Shown here: piece by piece, positions 10,301 to 22,300 of the stretch
Layout of the letters: each line of letters begins with the position of its first letter
Numbering within the stretch: the first letter of the stretch is position 1
Assembly (NCBI GenBank): GCA_024330185.1
Contig: JANDLV010000004.1
Span: 62,001-126,000, forward strand
DNA length: 64,000 bases
Origin: Candidatus Siliceabacter maunaloa
GTDB taxonomy: Bacteria; Actinomycetota; Thermoleophilia; Solirubrobacterales; Solirubrobacteraceae
Direction of reading: 5' to 3'
Notes under the pieces: model-generated
What the model saw: only the letters and a program-made list of their open reading frames with translations
What the model was told of the DNA's origin: nothing
Database searches by the model: none
Translations under genes and position numbers: made by a program

Positions 10301-13300
10301 CGCGTGTCCGCCGCGGTGCTGCGCACGAGGAAGGTGTCGTCGCCCTCCAGGCCGTCGATGTCGACCTGCTCGACGTTGAGGTAGCTGACGAAGCGCCCGC
10401 CCCCGTAGATGCCGTCGCGGGTGACCACGTAGACGTCGTCGGCCTCGGTGCCCAGCACCAGCAGCGTGTCGTTCCCGTCGCCGCCGTCGAGGTTCACGGG
10501 GGCGCTGATCACGTAGGCGATGAGGTCGTTGCCCGTCCCCGCGTTGATCTGGGTGTCGTCGTCGAGGTCCAGGAAGGAGCGCACGACGAAGAGGTCGTCG
10601 CCGGCCTCGCCGTTGAGCTGCAGCGGCCCGACGTTGCGGAAGGCGATGAAGCGGTCGTTGCCCTCGCCGCCGTTGATCGTGGTGGGGAAGCTCGCGCCCG
10701 GGGTCAGCAGGCCGCGGGTGGTGCGCACGGCCTCGAGCAGCGTCTGGATGTCGACCTCGACGCCGTCGATGGTGAACGGCTCGCCGACGAGCTGGCCGAA
10801 CTGGAAGGTGTCGTCGCCGTCGCCGCCGTTGACGGTGAACACGGTGGTCGTGTCGTCGAAGGCGAAGTGGTCGTCGCCATCCAGGCCGTTGATGATCACG
10901 CCGGCCGTCAGGTCGCCGTCGTAGAGGATCCGCTCGGCCTGGGTGTAGCTGCCGTCGGCCAGCAGCCCGGTGAGCAGCGCGATCAGGCCCTCGCGCATCA
11001 GGAACTGGTCGTCGCCGGAGGTCCCGTCGACGACGAGCAGGTTGGAGCCGCCGTCGGTCTCGCTGTCGATCACGTCGATCTGCGAGTCGCCGTCGCCGAA
11101 GCGGTTGACCTGGTAGGTGTCCGAGCCCCGCCCGCCGACCAGCGTCAGGCGGCCCAGCAGGGTGTTGCCGCTGGTGCGCACCGGCAGGGCGTTGACCGCC
11201 AGCAGGTCGTCGCCGTCGCGGGTCTCGATGCGGGTGGCGGCCGAGGTGCCCTCGACGTGGACGGCGTCGCTGCCCGAGCCGAGGTTGACGTCGAGGGTCT
11301 CGATGTCCGTGTAGTCCACGCGGCCGTCGGTCATGGCCTGCGCGGTGGCGGTCACGCCCGGCGTCGCGGTCACGCCGACCGGGCCCAGCGCGCGCCCGGC
11401 CGCGCCGGCCAGGGCGCCGCGGAAGGCGATCAGGTAGCTGTCGGCCAGGCGCGCGACGGTCACGTCGGCGGTGGTGACGCCCAGGAGCGCGACGAGGGCG
11501 TCGCGCACGACGCGGGCCGTCGCGTCGACGGCGATCGGTCCGGTGGTGCCGTAGCCGGCCACCGAGAGGCTGAACGTGCCCGACGACGGGCCCCGTACGT
11601 CGACGCGGTGCAGGGCGTCGGGCTGGGCGCCGACGGGGCCCAGCGTCATGCCCAGGCCGCTGATCGTCGAGCCGGTGATCTCGCCGATGTCGCCAGCGGT
11701 GCCGCCGGTGTCGTCGAGCAGGAGGCGGTCGCGGCCATCGCCGCCGGCGATGGTCAGCAGCGCGATGACGGCGTCCAGCGTCCCGAGCGAGCCGGGGGCC
11801 GTGGAGCCGACGCGGATCTCGTCGTCACCGGCGCCGGCCGGCATGGTGTCGGGCCCGAAGGTCAGGGGCAGGAAGCCACCGTCGCCGGCGATCCGCGTGG
11901 GGCTGGACACCGTGCGCACGTTGATGGCGTCGTCGCCGTCGCGGCCCTCGACCGTGGTCGTCGACCTCTCGCCCGGATGGGTGCTCGCGATGGTGAGGGT
12001 GTCGTCGCCCGAGCCCAGCGCGAGCTCGAGATCCTCGAAGCCGGTGTAGGTGAGCGCGCCGCCCAGGCCCAGGTCCGTGAGGGTCGTCGCCGTGAGGGTG
12101 GCCGTGTTCGCGGCCCCGTCGGCGGTGTCGTCGATGCTGAGCCGCTCGCGGCCGTCGCCGGTGCCGGCGTCGATGGTGAGGGCGTCGCCGATACCGTTCA
12201 GCGTGCCGTTGGCGTTGATGAACCCGAGCTCGGGGCCCCAGTCGCCGGCCTGGCTGCCCACCGCGACCTGGTCGGTGCCCGCCCCGGTCAGGATCGTCGT
12301 GGGTCCCGAGGTCCCGCGCACGGCCACGCTGTCGTCGCCGGCGGCCGTCCCGACGAGGGTCGTACCCGCGTGGGTCTCGACGATCGTGACGAGGTCGTCG
12401 CCCGAGCCGAGCACCAGACTCAGGCTCTCCACGCCGGTGTGGAGGATCTCGCCGGGCATCCCGTCGACGCCCTCGACGCGGATCCGGTTGCGCTCGACGG
12501 CCTCGAGGACCTCGTCGTCTGCGAAGTAGTGGGCCTGCTCGCCGCCGATCCACAGGCGCGGCTCGTTGCCCAGGGCCAGGCGCTGCTCGCCGCCGGCGTA
12601 CAGCGCCGCCGTCCAGCCCCCCTCGCCGTCGGGCTCGTAGACCGGGGAGCCGCGGCGGTGGTTGCGCCCCGCCGCGCTCGCGGTCGTGTGCAGGACCACA
12701 GCGCCCTGCGCGTCGTAGGTCAGGAAGCCCTGGCTGTCGACCACCGGGTCGCCCGCCTCGATGGCCTCGTTGCCGAAGTAGAGGACCGGATCGTTCTCCT
12801 CGTGGACCGCCGGGACGACCACGGTGACGCGGATCATCAGCTCGCGGTCGATCTCCTCGACGGGGTCGAGTACGACGGTGTTTCCGACCAGCGAGACCTC
12901 GCTCGCGCTCAGCGTGAAGATGCTCGTGGCGTCGTAGACGGTGACCACGACGCGGTCGCCGGCGGCCAGGTCGCGGAACCCGCCGAGGTCCAGGTCGAGC
13001 TCGGTCCCGTCGAGCAGCCGCACGCCGGTGAAGGTGGGCGCGGCGTAGGCGGTGGCGTCGATGGCCACCCGCTCCCCGTCGACGTCCACGAGCTCGTCGA
13101 GGACGTCGCCGCGGTCGTGGATGCGCACCTGGCCCGGTGCGTAGCGGAAGGGGTTGGCGCCGTTGAAGACCGGGGTGCCGTCCTCGTCGCGGACCTGCTC
13201 GCCGCCCAGCCAGCGCTCGACCGCGCCGCGAAGCTGCTGGACCCGGTCGCCCGCGACGTGGAGCATCGGGTCGCCGTCGGCGTAGGTGAGCGGGGCGCCG

Positions 13301-16300
13301 AAGGGATCGGTGAGCACGACGCCGGTGAAGAGGTCGCGCACCGGCTCGCCGCCCTGATAGCTCATGGGCAGCCCGCTGACCGGGTCGATCACGCGCTCGC
13401 CGCCGAAGTGGTAGCGCAGGTCCGGGTCGTCGAAGTAGGTGTCGGTCCCGGCGCCGTGGAGTACCGGCAGGCCGTCGACGAGCTGGGCGACGGGGACGCG
13501 GAAGACGTCGAGGGTCACCGTCGTCGGCCCGGTCACGCTGGAGTTGAGGACCACGAGCGAGTCGGCGCCACCCGTGGCCGAGGAGACAACGTCCCCGACG
13601 GTGACGAACGGCTGCAGCTCGGTGACGTTGACCGGGATCAGCGATGGCTGGTTCAGCGAGTCGTCGGTCACCTTGCGCCCGGCACCGTCGATCCACAGGT
13701 TGACGCCGTTGACGAAGTCGGTGACGTAGCTGACCGTGCGCAGCGCCCCCAGCGCGATGTCGTCCACGCGGTAGGAGGCGTCCACGCCGTTGCGCTCGCC
13801 GACGAACGTGATGGTCACCGTGTCGCTCGACGCGATGAACTCGTAGGTGAAGGTCCCGGACGCGCCGGCGCCGGCCTCGAACACGGGGTCCTCACTGCCG
13901 CTCACGAAGACGCCGAACGAGGGGCCACCGTCGGGGCCGTAGAGGTCGGCGTTGGCGAAGCTCCCCGTGAGGCGGTAGGTGACCCCCCGGGTCAGCCCGG
14001 TGATCGTCTGGCTGATGGTCGGATCGGTCCCCGCCGCGCCGTTGCTGTTGCTGTTGAGCAGGAAGCTGCCGGAGCTCGAGCCGCCGAAGTCGTCGAGGTT
14101 CGAGGTCGTCCAGCCCCCGCCGGTCGCGTTGCGCGGCACGAAGACGCCGAAGCCGCCGTTCTCGACCAGGCTCGGGCCGAGCTGGCCGAGGACCTCGTCG
14201 AAGGCCTCGTCGACGTAGACGGGCTGGGCGCCGGCGTCGCCCTGCTGAGCGGGCAGGATCACCGGGACCCCGGTGATCGCGGCGTCGATCGTCTCGGCGC
14301 CCTCGGTGTCGAACCACAGCAGGTCGTCGCCTTCGCGCTTCTGGATCCCGTACTCCTGGACGCCCTTCTCCTGGACGAGCTGCTCGACCATCGCGCCGCC
14401 CTCGTCGAGCACCACGGTGCGCGCCTGCAGGGGTGACCCGTTGCCGGGCGTGCCGTCCGGGTCGAAGAGGATCGACTCGATGATCGCGCGGCGATAGGTG
14501 CGCCCGTCGGCGGCGGTGAGCACCCCGCCGACCGGCACGATGACCAGCGGGGCGTCGAGGAACGGCTGGACGTAGCCCTCGTCGTCGCGCACGGGGATCC
14601 GCAGCTCGGTGATCTCGCGGTCGCCGTCGACGGTCAGGCGGGAGAGGATCCCGCGCAGCGCGCGATCGTCGCCGGCGCTGTGGACGGTGATGATGTCGTC
14701 GCCGGCGCCGCCGAGGACCTGGGTCGGACCCCCGATGGCGTTGACGGTGACGCGGTCGTTCCCGCCCCCGGCGTAGATGGTGAGGTCCAGGCCCGCCGGC
14801 GTCTCGACGACCGTGAAGTCGTCACGCCCGGCGTCCGAGAGGCGCAGCTCGACGCGCTCGACCTCCTGCAGCTCGACGCCGTAGTAGGGGATCGAGCCGC
14901 CCTCGGCGCGCTCCGCGCCCGCCCGGTCGATCCCGAGGCCCGCGCCCTCCAGGCTCAGGTAGGTGTCGACGATCGGCTCGCCCGTGTCGGGGTCGAGCTC
15001 GGGCGCGTAGACCGGCACGCCGTTGATCTCGCCGGCCTGCACCCGGCGCTCGACGGAGCGCATGATGAGCTGACCCTCGTCCGGGGTGCCCTCCTGGTTG
15101 TGGTAGAGGACGCGATCGGAGCCCAGGCCGCCGCGGATGGTAAGGCGGCCGGTGACCTGCGAGCCGTCGAGGCTGCGCCCGGCGGCGAAGGCGAAGGGCA
15201 GCGGGTCGACGGTGACCGCCGGCGGCTGGACCAGGCTGGAGCGGGCCTCCAGGCGCCCGATGCTGTAGCGCAGGTCGAACTGGCCGATGGTGACCTGGAT
15301 CGACGGCGCGAACAGCAGGGCGAAGAAGAAGTCGTAGCGCACCCGCCCGCCGATCTGCGCGACCGTCGGGGCGGAGACCTCGACGAACGGGAAGATGCGG
15401 GAGTAGGCGCCCTGGAGGTGGGCGACGCGGCTGGCCACGAGGGACCGCCCGACGCGGCTGAAGTCGTCCGACGTGAAGGCGAAAGTGCCGCCGCGGGCCA
15501 GCCAGTCGGCCAGCGTGAGGGTGAAGGTGAAGCCGTCGAGGCTGTAGTTGAACTCGTCGTAGACCAGCTCGGGCGGCAGCGTGACGGTGAACGCGGGCGG
15601 CGTGTAGATGAAGGGCGGCGGGTCGAAGACAAGCGTGGGGGCGTCGCCGCCGATGTGGATCGTGTCGTTGCCCGAGCCGCCGTTGACGATGGTCTCGAAG
15701 TCGTCGCTGGTGGCCAGCACGTAGACGATGTCGTCGCCGCCCGCGCCGTCGACCTCGATGGCCTCGATGGCCACGAAGGTGACGATCCGCCCCGCGCCCG
15801 CGACGTAGGTGTCGGTGATGACGAAGATGTCGGCGATCGGCGTGCCGACGATGATCAGCGTGTCGATCCCGGGTCCGCCGTTGATGAGCACCGGCGCGTT
15901 CTCGAGGTACTCGTACCGGTTGGAGCCCGTGCCGCCGAACAGCTCGGCCAGGTTGGTGACCTCGTCGGTGTTCTTCGCGTTCTCCCTGAGGACCAGGAAG
16001 GTCTTGAGCAGGAAGCGGTCGTTGCCCGCGCCGCCGTGCAGCCAGAGCGTTGCCCGGTTGTGGTTGACCTCGAAGCGGTCGTTCTGGTCGCCGCCCAGCA
16101 CGAACAGCGGCGCCGAGTTGCCGTTGGTCATGTTGGCCGTGTCGACGACCGGGACGCCGTCGGGGAACTCGAGCGTGCGGTTGCCCGCATCGGGGATGAG
16201 CGGGACGGTGCCGATCGTGATCTCGTCGTCGCCGCCGCCGAGGTCCACGATGGTCACCGCCGCGGTGTCGTTGGACAGCACGCGGTCGGCGCCGCCGCCC

Positions 16301-19300
16301 GTGTAGACCTGCACCCGCTCCAGGCCGCGGTAGGAGACCACCGTGGTCGAGACGCCGCGGGCCATGACGGCGCCGATCCGGAAGGCGCCGCTGCCGGCCG
16401 CGCCCAGGACCACGTCGTCGGCCTGGTTGGTGCCGTTGAGGATCAGCTCGTCGACGCCCAGCGCACCGCCCGAGTCGGCGATCTCGATGCTGCCCGCGCT
16501 GCCCGGGGTGAGGGTGACGACGTAGTGCTCGGGGAACTCGCTGGGCTCGTCGGTGAAGTTGTCGAGCACTGCGCGCCCGTCGAAGGGCCGCACGCTGCGG
16601 GCCACGCCACCGATGTAGATCGTGTTGTCGGCGTCGTTGACGACGATCGTGTTGTTGCCCGTGCCCCCGGTGAGAATGACCGTCTCGAAGATGCCGTCGA
16701 GGTCCTCGACGATCGCGCCCGCGGCCCACCGGTCGCCCGTGCTCATCGTGCGGAAGCTCGGGTTGCCGTCGGGGTCGCGGATCAGGTCGATGAGCTCCTG
16801 CTCGTCGTAGACCGGCACGTCGGCAAAGGGCGTCGTTCCATCGTCGGCCCGCAGCTCGCCGACCACGAAGGTGTCCTCGAAGAGGCCCATGGCGGCGTCG
16901 TGACTCTCGACGAGGGTGTCGTCGCCGCCGGCGTCGAGGAAGACGTCGTGCCCGGCCCCGCCCGTGACGGTGTCGTCGCCCACGCCGCTGTCCAGGACGT
17001 CGGCGAAGGGCGAGCCGATCAGGCGGTCGTCGCCCGTGCCGCCGATGAGCCGGACGGCGACGAGGTCGGGGTAGATCGTGGTGGCCAGCGGGTCGGAGGT
17101 GCCCAGCGCCGAGGCGTCGAGCAGGTCGGCGCCGCCCTTGGCGTCGACGACCAGGGTGTCGCCCTCGCCGCGCAGGGTGTCGGTGAGCAGGAAGTCGGCC
17201 ACGCCGGCGTGGACCACCTGGATCGAGCTGACCGCGCCGTCGACCTCGCCGACGCCCGCGACGGTGAAGGCGTCGGCGCCCGCCCGGCCCTCGATGGTGA
17301 TGCGGTCGGCGGCGCCGTCGTCGCGGCTCTCCAGCACCGGCTGCTCGGTCTGCTGGGGCGGGACGTCGGGGTTGCTCTCGTCGATGACGCTGACGAGCTG
17401 GGTGCGTCCCGTGTCGGTGACGATCTTGCCGGCGCTGACGGCGACCGTGCGCACGCCCGAGCCCTCCAGGCTGGCGACGGTCAGGGTGTCGGCGCCCGGG
17501 CCGAGGTCGATGACCAGCTCCTCGACGGCCATCGCGTCGACGTCGGCGCTGACCGTGGCGCCGGTGAAGCGCTCGATGCGCACGCCGCCGGTGAGCGCAG
17601 AGACCTTCAGCACGTCGGCGCCGGCGCTCGCGGAGACGACCAGGTAGTCGGTTCCGCCGCCGCCCTGGACGCTCGGGAACGCGGTGCTGGTCGGCAGCGG
17701 GATCTTGATGATGTCGTCGTCGGCGCCGCCGTCGATGGTGTCGGCGCCGCCGCCGCTCTCCAGCTCGTCCTTGCCCGTGCCGCCCGCGAGCGTGTCGGCG
17801 CCCGTGCCACCGAAGAGCTTGTCGTCGCCGGTGCCGCCGGTCAGGCTCGCGCCCGCGGAGCTGGTGTTGAGCAGGTAGTCGCCACCGCCCTCGCCGAGCA
17901 GGACGAGCGTGCCCCTGGCGGCGGGGCCGAGCTCGAGGTAGTCGTCGCCCTCGCCACCGCGCAGCTCCGCGGCCCCGTCGCCGAGATGGACGAGCGAGTC
18001 GTCGCCGGCGCCGGCCTCGAAGTAGACCCCCACCAGCACGCCCTCGCGGACGACGATGCTGTCGTTGCCGTCGCCGGCGTAGGCGCGGATCTCAGTCACG
18101 CCGGTGAAGGTCTGCTGGCGGCCCATGCCGGTGATGCGCACCGTCGAGCTGCCCGCGGTGCCCGAGACGTGCTCGACGATGAACGCCTCGTCGGCGTCGC
18201 AGGCCGTGTTGGCGTCGTTGCACCCGACGCCGCGGCCGGCGAACCCGTCGTGCGCGAGAGCACGCGAGCCCATGTTCAGGTAGAGGATGCCGCCGGTGAA
18301 GCCCCGCTGACCGAGCGTCGTCGGGCTGGAGCCCGCGGGCCCGGCCAGGAAGATCGGCTTGGGCAGCTGGACGCTGCCCAGGTTGAAGTTCGCCGTCTTG
18401 GAGATCGTGATGAAGAGGATCTTGATCCTCGCCGTGACCGAGAACTTCAGCTCGACCCGGCCGCTGCCCTCGGCGTCGAGGTTGGCCGACAGCCCGACCC
18501 CGGCCAGCGTGATGCCGAAGATCTTGGCCTCGACGTTGGCGTTGAGCTTGACGCCGAAGCGGTACAGGCCCGTGGCGGGGTTCTCGTTGAGGTAGACCTG
18601 GATGTCGGCCGAGCCGAAGAGACCGAACCCGCCGCCCCCGAGGTTGAACCCGCCCTGGAGGAACAGGTCGAAGTGGCCCTCGGAGTTGATCCACCCGCGG
18701 GCGGAGAGGTTGGCCAGGCCCAGGAAGCTGGCCTGGGCGCTGAAGTCGATGACCCACTCGCCGGGCGCGAGGTCGAAGGAGTTGGCGGTCCTGCCCTCGC
18801 CGACGTTGACCGCGCCGCCGCCGATCTGGATGAAGAACCTGGTCTCGAAGCGGATGATCTCGAGCAGCTTCAGCTCGCCGGTGAGGTCGAGGCGGAACTT
18901 CTGGGCCGCGACCATGACCCCGCCGACGGCCCGGTCCTGGGCGGAGGTGTTGAGCTGCAGCTCGCCGGTCGCCTTGATCTTCACGATGCTGGCCACGGCG
19001 AAGTCGACGGAGACGGCGAGGCGCAGCGCGACGCCGTTGTCGAAGATGGCCGCACCGCCGACCGCCTGGATGGTGAAGGGCCCGAGCGTGAACGCGACGT
19101 TGAAGTCCAGCGTGAACTCGCCGTTCTGGACCGCGATGACGATCGAGCCGCCGGCGGTGGCCAGGTCGAGGAACGTGACGGTGCCGGCGATGGCCAGCTT
19201 GAAGCCGGCGGGAACCGTGTAGGTCCGCGCCCCGTCGTTGACCTCCACCGTCGAGCCCGTGGTGTTGAGCTCGAGCGACGCACTGCCGTCGAGCGTGAGC

Positions 19301-22300
19301 CCCAGGGCGGAGAAGTTCACCTCGAGCGTCGCCTGCAGGGCCAGGCCGCGCGCGTCGAGCTGCATGGCGCCGGTGATCGCGACGCTGCCCAGCGGCCCGA
19401 GCACCAGGCTGGCGTCGACGGTGATCAGGACCCGGAGGGTCGGCGTGGTCGCGATCTGGAAGGTGAACCGGCCGTCGAGGTCGACCAGGCCGGCGATCTG
19501 CAGCTCGCCGACGATGACCAGGCGCAGCCCGTGGTCGAGCGTGATGTCGTCGCGGGCGAACTCGCCGTCGTCTTCGATGACCAGCGACAGCGGGCTGGCG
19601 CAACCGGTCTCGCCGGCCTGCTCGCAGGTGACGAAGGTGTTGACCTCGCGAGCGGCGCCGTTGGTGTTGAGGTTGACCTCGAGCAGGACGCCGCCGGTGA
19701 TGGAGACGCCGGGGATGAGGCTGCGCTGCAGCACGAGCGTCGCGCGCCCGGCGATGCCGCTCTGGTCCTCGCCGGCGTAGAAGAGGAAGTCGACCGACCC
19801 CGACAGGGAGCCCAGGAACGGGAAGCTGGTGCTGACCGCGCCGGTGATGCGGACGCTGCCGCCCTCGTCGTTGCCGGCGATCGTGAAGGCGAAGAGGCCG
19901 TTGAGGGTCAACGTGTCCTGCAGGTTCATCGAGCCCGCGACGAGGATCTGCACGTAGATCTCGGGGTCGGCGCCGTCGCGCTGCGTGCCGTCGAGGTCGG
20001 GGGCCGCCGCGTAGATCGTGACGCTGGGCGGGAAGTCCGCGGGCAGCAGGCCCTGGAAGGACTCGGGGATCACGAAGCTCTGCTCGGTCAGCGTCGTGTT
20101 GAGCATCACCTTCACGCGGCCCTCGAACTGGAAGATGCCGGCGATGTCGCTGACGCCCGTCTCCTGCTCCTCGGTGCCGCCTGCGCCGACCGCCACGTCC
20201 ACGCTGAAGTAGGCGGCGATGCCGGGGATCGCGGCGGTGCGGTCCAGGACCACCAGCCCGACGACGCGACCCTCCAGGCCCACGGCGGGGATCTCGCCTC
20301 CGGCGGTGATGAAGAGCTCGAAGCGGGTCGGATCGATGCGCAGGACGAAGCCGCCGTCCATCCGGAAGTACGTCTCGGTGTCGTCGGCCGGGTTGAAGAT
20401 CCGCAGCGCGCCGACGATCTCCACCGCGAAGCTGAGCGGCTCGAGCTCGTAGGTGCGCTGCTCGCCGCGGATGAGGAAGACGTCCTTCGCCGGCGCCCCG
20501 TCGACGAGCTCGGAGGCCAACTCGACGAAGAACGTGCGCCCGGCGCCATCCTTGACGCGCCACTGCATGCCGACCTGGACCGCGACGATGGTCGCGCCCT
20601 CCTCGACGAAGTCCGCACCGAACATCTCCTGGCGCAGCACCTGGCCGGTGGCCAGCGTGATCATGCCGTCGCCGGTGGGCGGAGGGTTGGCGAACACCGT
20701 CGCCCAGAGCGGATCGAGGGGGGTGACCTCGAAGGGCACGTCGGGCAGCGCCGCCAGCAGCGCCTCCGTGCGGTCGACGGTGAAGACCGCCCCGCCCGGG
20801 ATGCCCTCGAGGGTCAGCGTCTCCACCTGCACGCGATCGGTGACGTTGAGGGTCAGCAGCGCGCTCCCACTGATGTCGATGCCGTAGTCAAGGAGGAAGT
20901 CGAAGTTGGTCTGGAAGGCGACGACGCCCCAGAACTCGGTGTCCGCCAGGCTGTCGCCCGTCTCCAGGACGAAGGAGGCCGCGCCCGAGGCGATGTTGCC
21001 GATCGGCTCGAGGAGCTTGATCGTGCCCGAGGCGCTGAGGGCGAAGCGGGTGCGCGTCTCGCCTTCGCGCTCCACCGAGCCGATCTCCAGCGTGACCTGG
21101 CCGCGGATCTCCAGGACGGGCTCGTCGCCCAGGAGGTCGGCGACCCGGAGCTCCATCCCGCCCGAGAGCTCGATGAAGAAGACCTGGCCGGGCGTCGGAT
21201 CGTCGGGGTCCGGTGCGGGCGCCGGCTCGACGACCTGGAAGCGCTGGCTTCCGGCGATGCCCTCGTTGCCGGCCTCGTCGGCCCACGACCCCGGCTGGAA
21301 GGTCACGATGACCGCGCCCGCGCCGAACGTGCCGCGCAGGAAGTAGCGGTAGACGCCGTCGCCGACGTGCAGCGGCGCGCCCTCGACCTCGACGCCGGCC
21401 GCGCCCGAGCCGCTGAGGACTATCTCGTCGCCGTCCAGGGAGGTGGGATCCAGCTCGGCGCCGGCCAGGTCGAAGCGCACGTCGATGAAGGTGAGGCCGC
21501 CCACGGCCACGGTCTCCTCGACCGGGAGAAGCTCGCCGCCGTCCTCGAAGGTCAGCTCGACGTCGCCGCTGCCCAGGGTGCCCAGGTAGAAGTAGCGGAA
21601 GGTGAAGGTGCCGGCCTCCTCGTCGAACTCCAGCAGCACCGGCGGGCGGGTGGCGTCCAGCGCGATCGTGCCCGCCGCGCCGGCGCCCGGGGCGACGGTG
21701 AAGTCGGCGACGAGGTCCAGGACGGCGTCCACGTCGAGGTCCTCCACCCCGCCGGCGGGCAGCGTGTAGACGACGTCGAAGAAGCCGCGGTCGTTGAGCG
21801 CGCCGGCGTCGATGACGCCCCCGGACGGCGGGTCCTCGAGCTGGCCGGTCAGCTCGCGGATGAGCAGTCGCTCGACCTCGCCGAGGTTGGCGTGACCGGC
21901 GAAGCCGTCCGGTACGACGCCCGAGCGCACCGTGTCGCCGACGAAGGTGACGACGACCTCGCCGGGCGCGAAGGCGCCGGTGAAGTAGAAGCGGAAGACC
22001 GAGCCGCCGGGCAGGGCGGTCGGGGCCACGGCGAGGATCTGCGCGGTGCCCGCGCCGGCGCCCGAGAAGACGATCTCGTCGCCGTCCAGGGCGGCGGGGT
22101 CGAGGGCGTCGCCCGACGTGGGCGTGATGCGCACGTCGAGGTAGCCGATGTTCGGTGTGGCGACGCCGGAGACCGTCGGGCTCGTCGGCGCCACGGGACC
22201 GGTGAACTGGTTGACCTGGCCGTCGGTGTACGCGAAGCCCCGCGCTGCGCTCTGGGTGAGGAGGGTCACTGTCAGGTCGCCGCCGTTGTAGGTGCCGGTG

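Noticed and set aside
4195-14436. A 3,413-codon plus-strand open frame opposite the giant gene
   Set aside because: It is the antisense of the giant frame. Its translation is Val/Ala/Asp/Arg-rich with repeats that only mirror the RTX repeats, it has no start context, and it is stop-free because GC-rich codons rarely give antisense stops.
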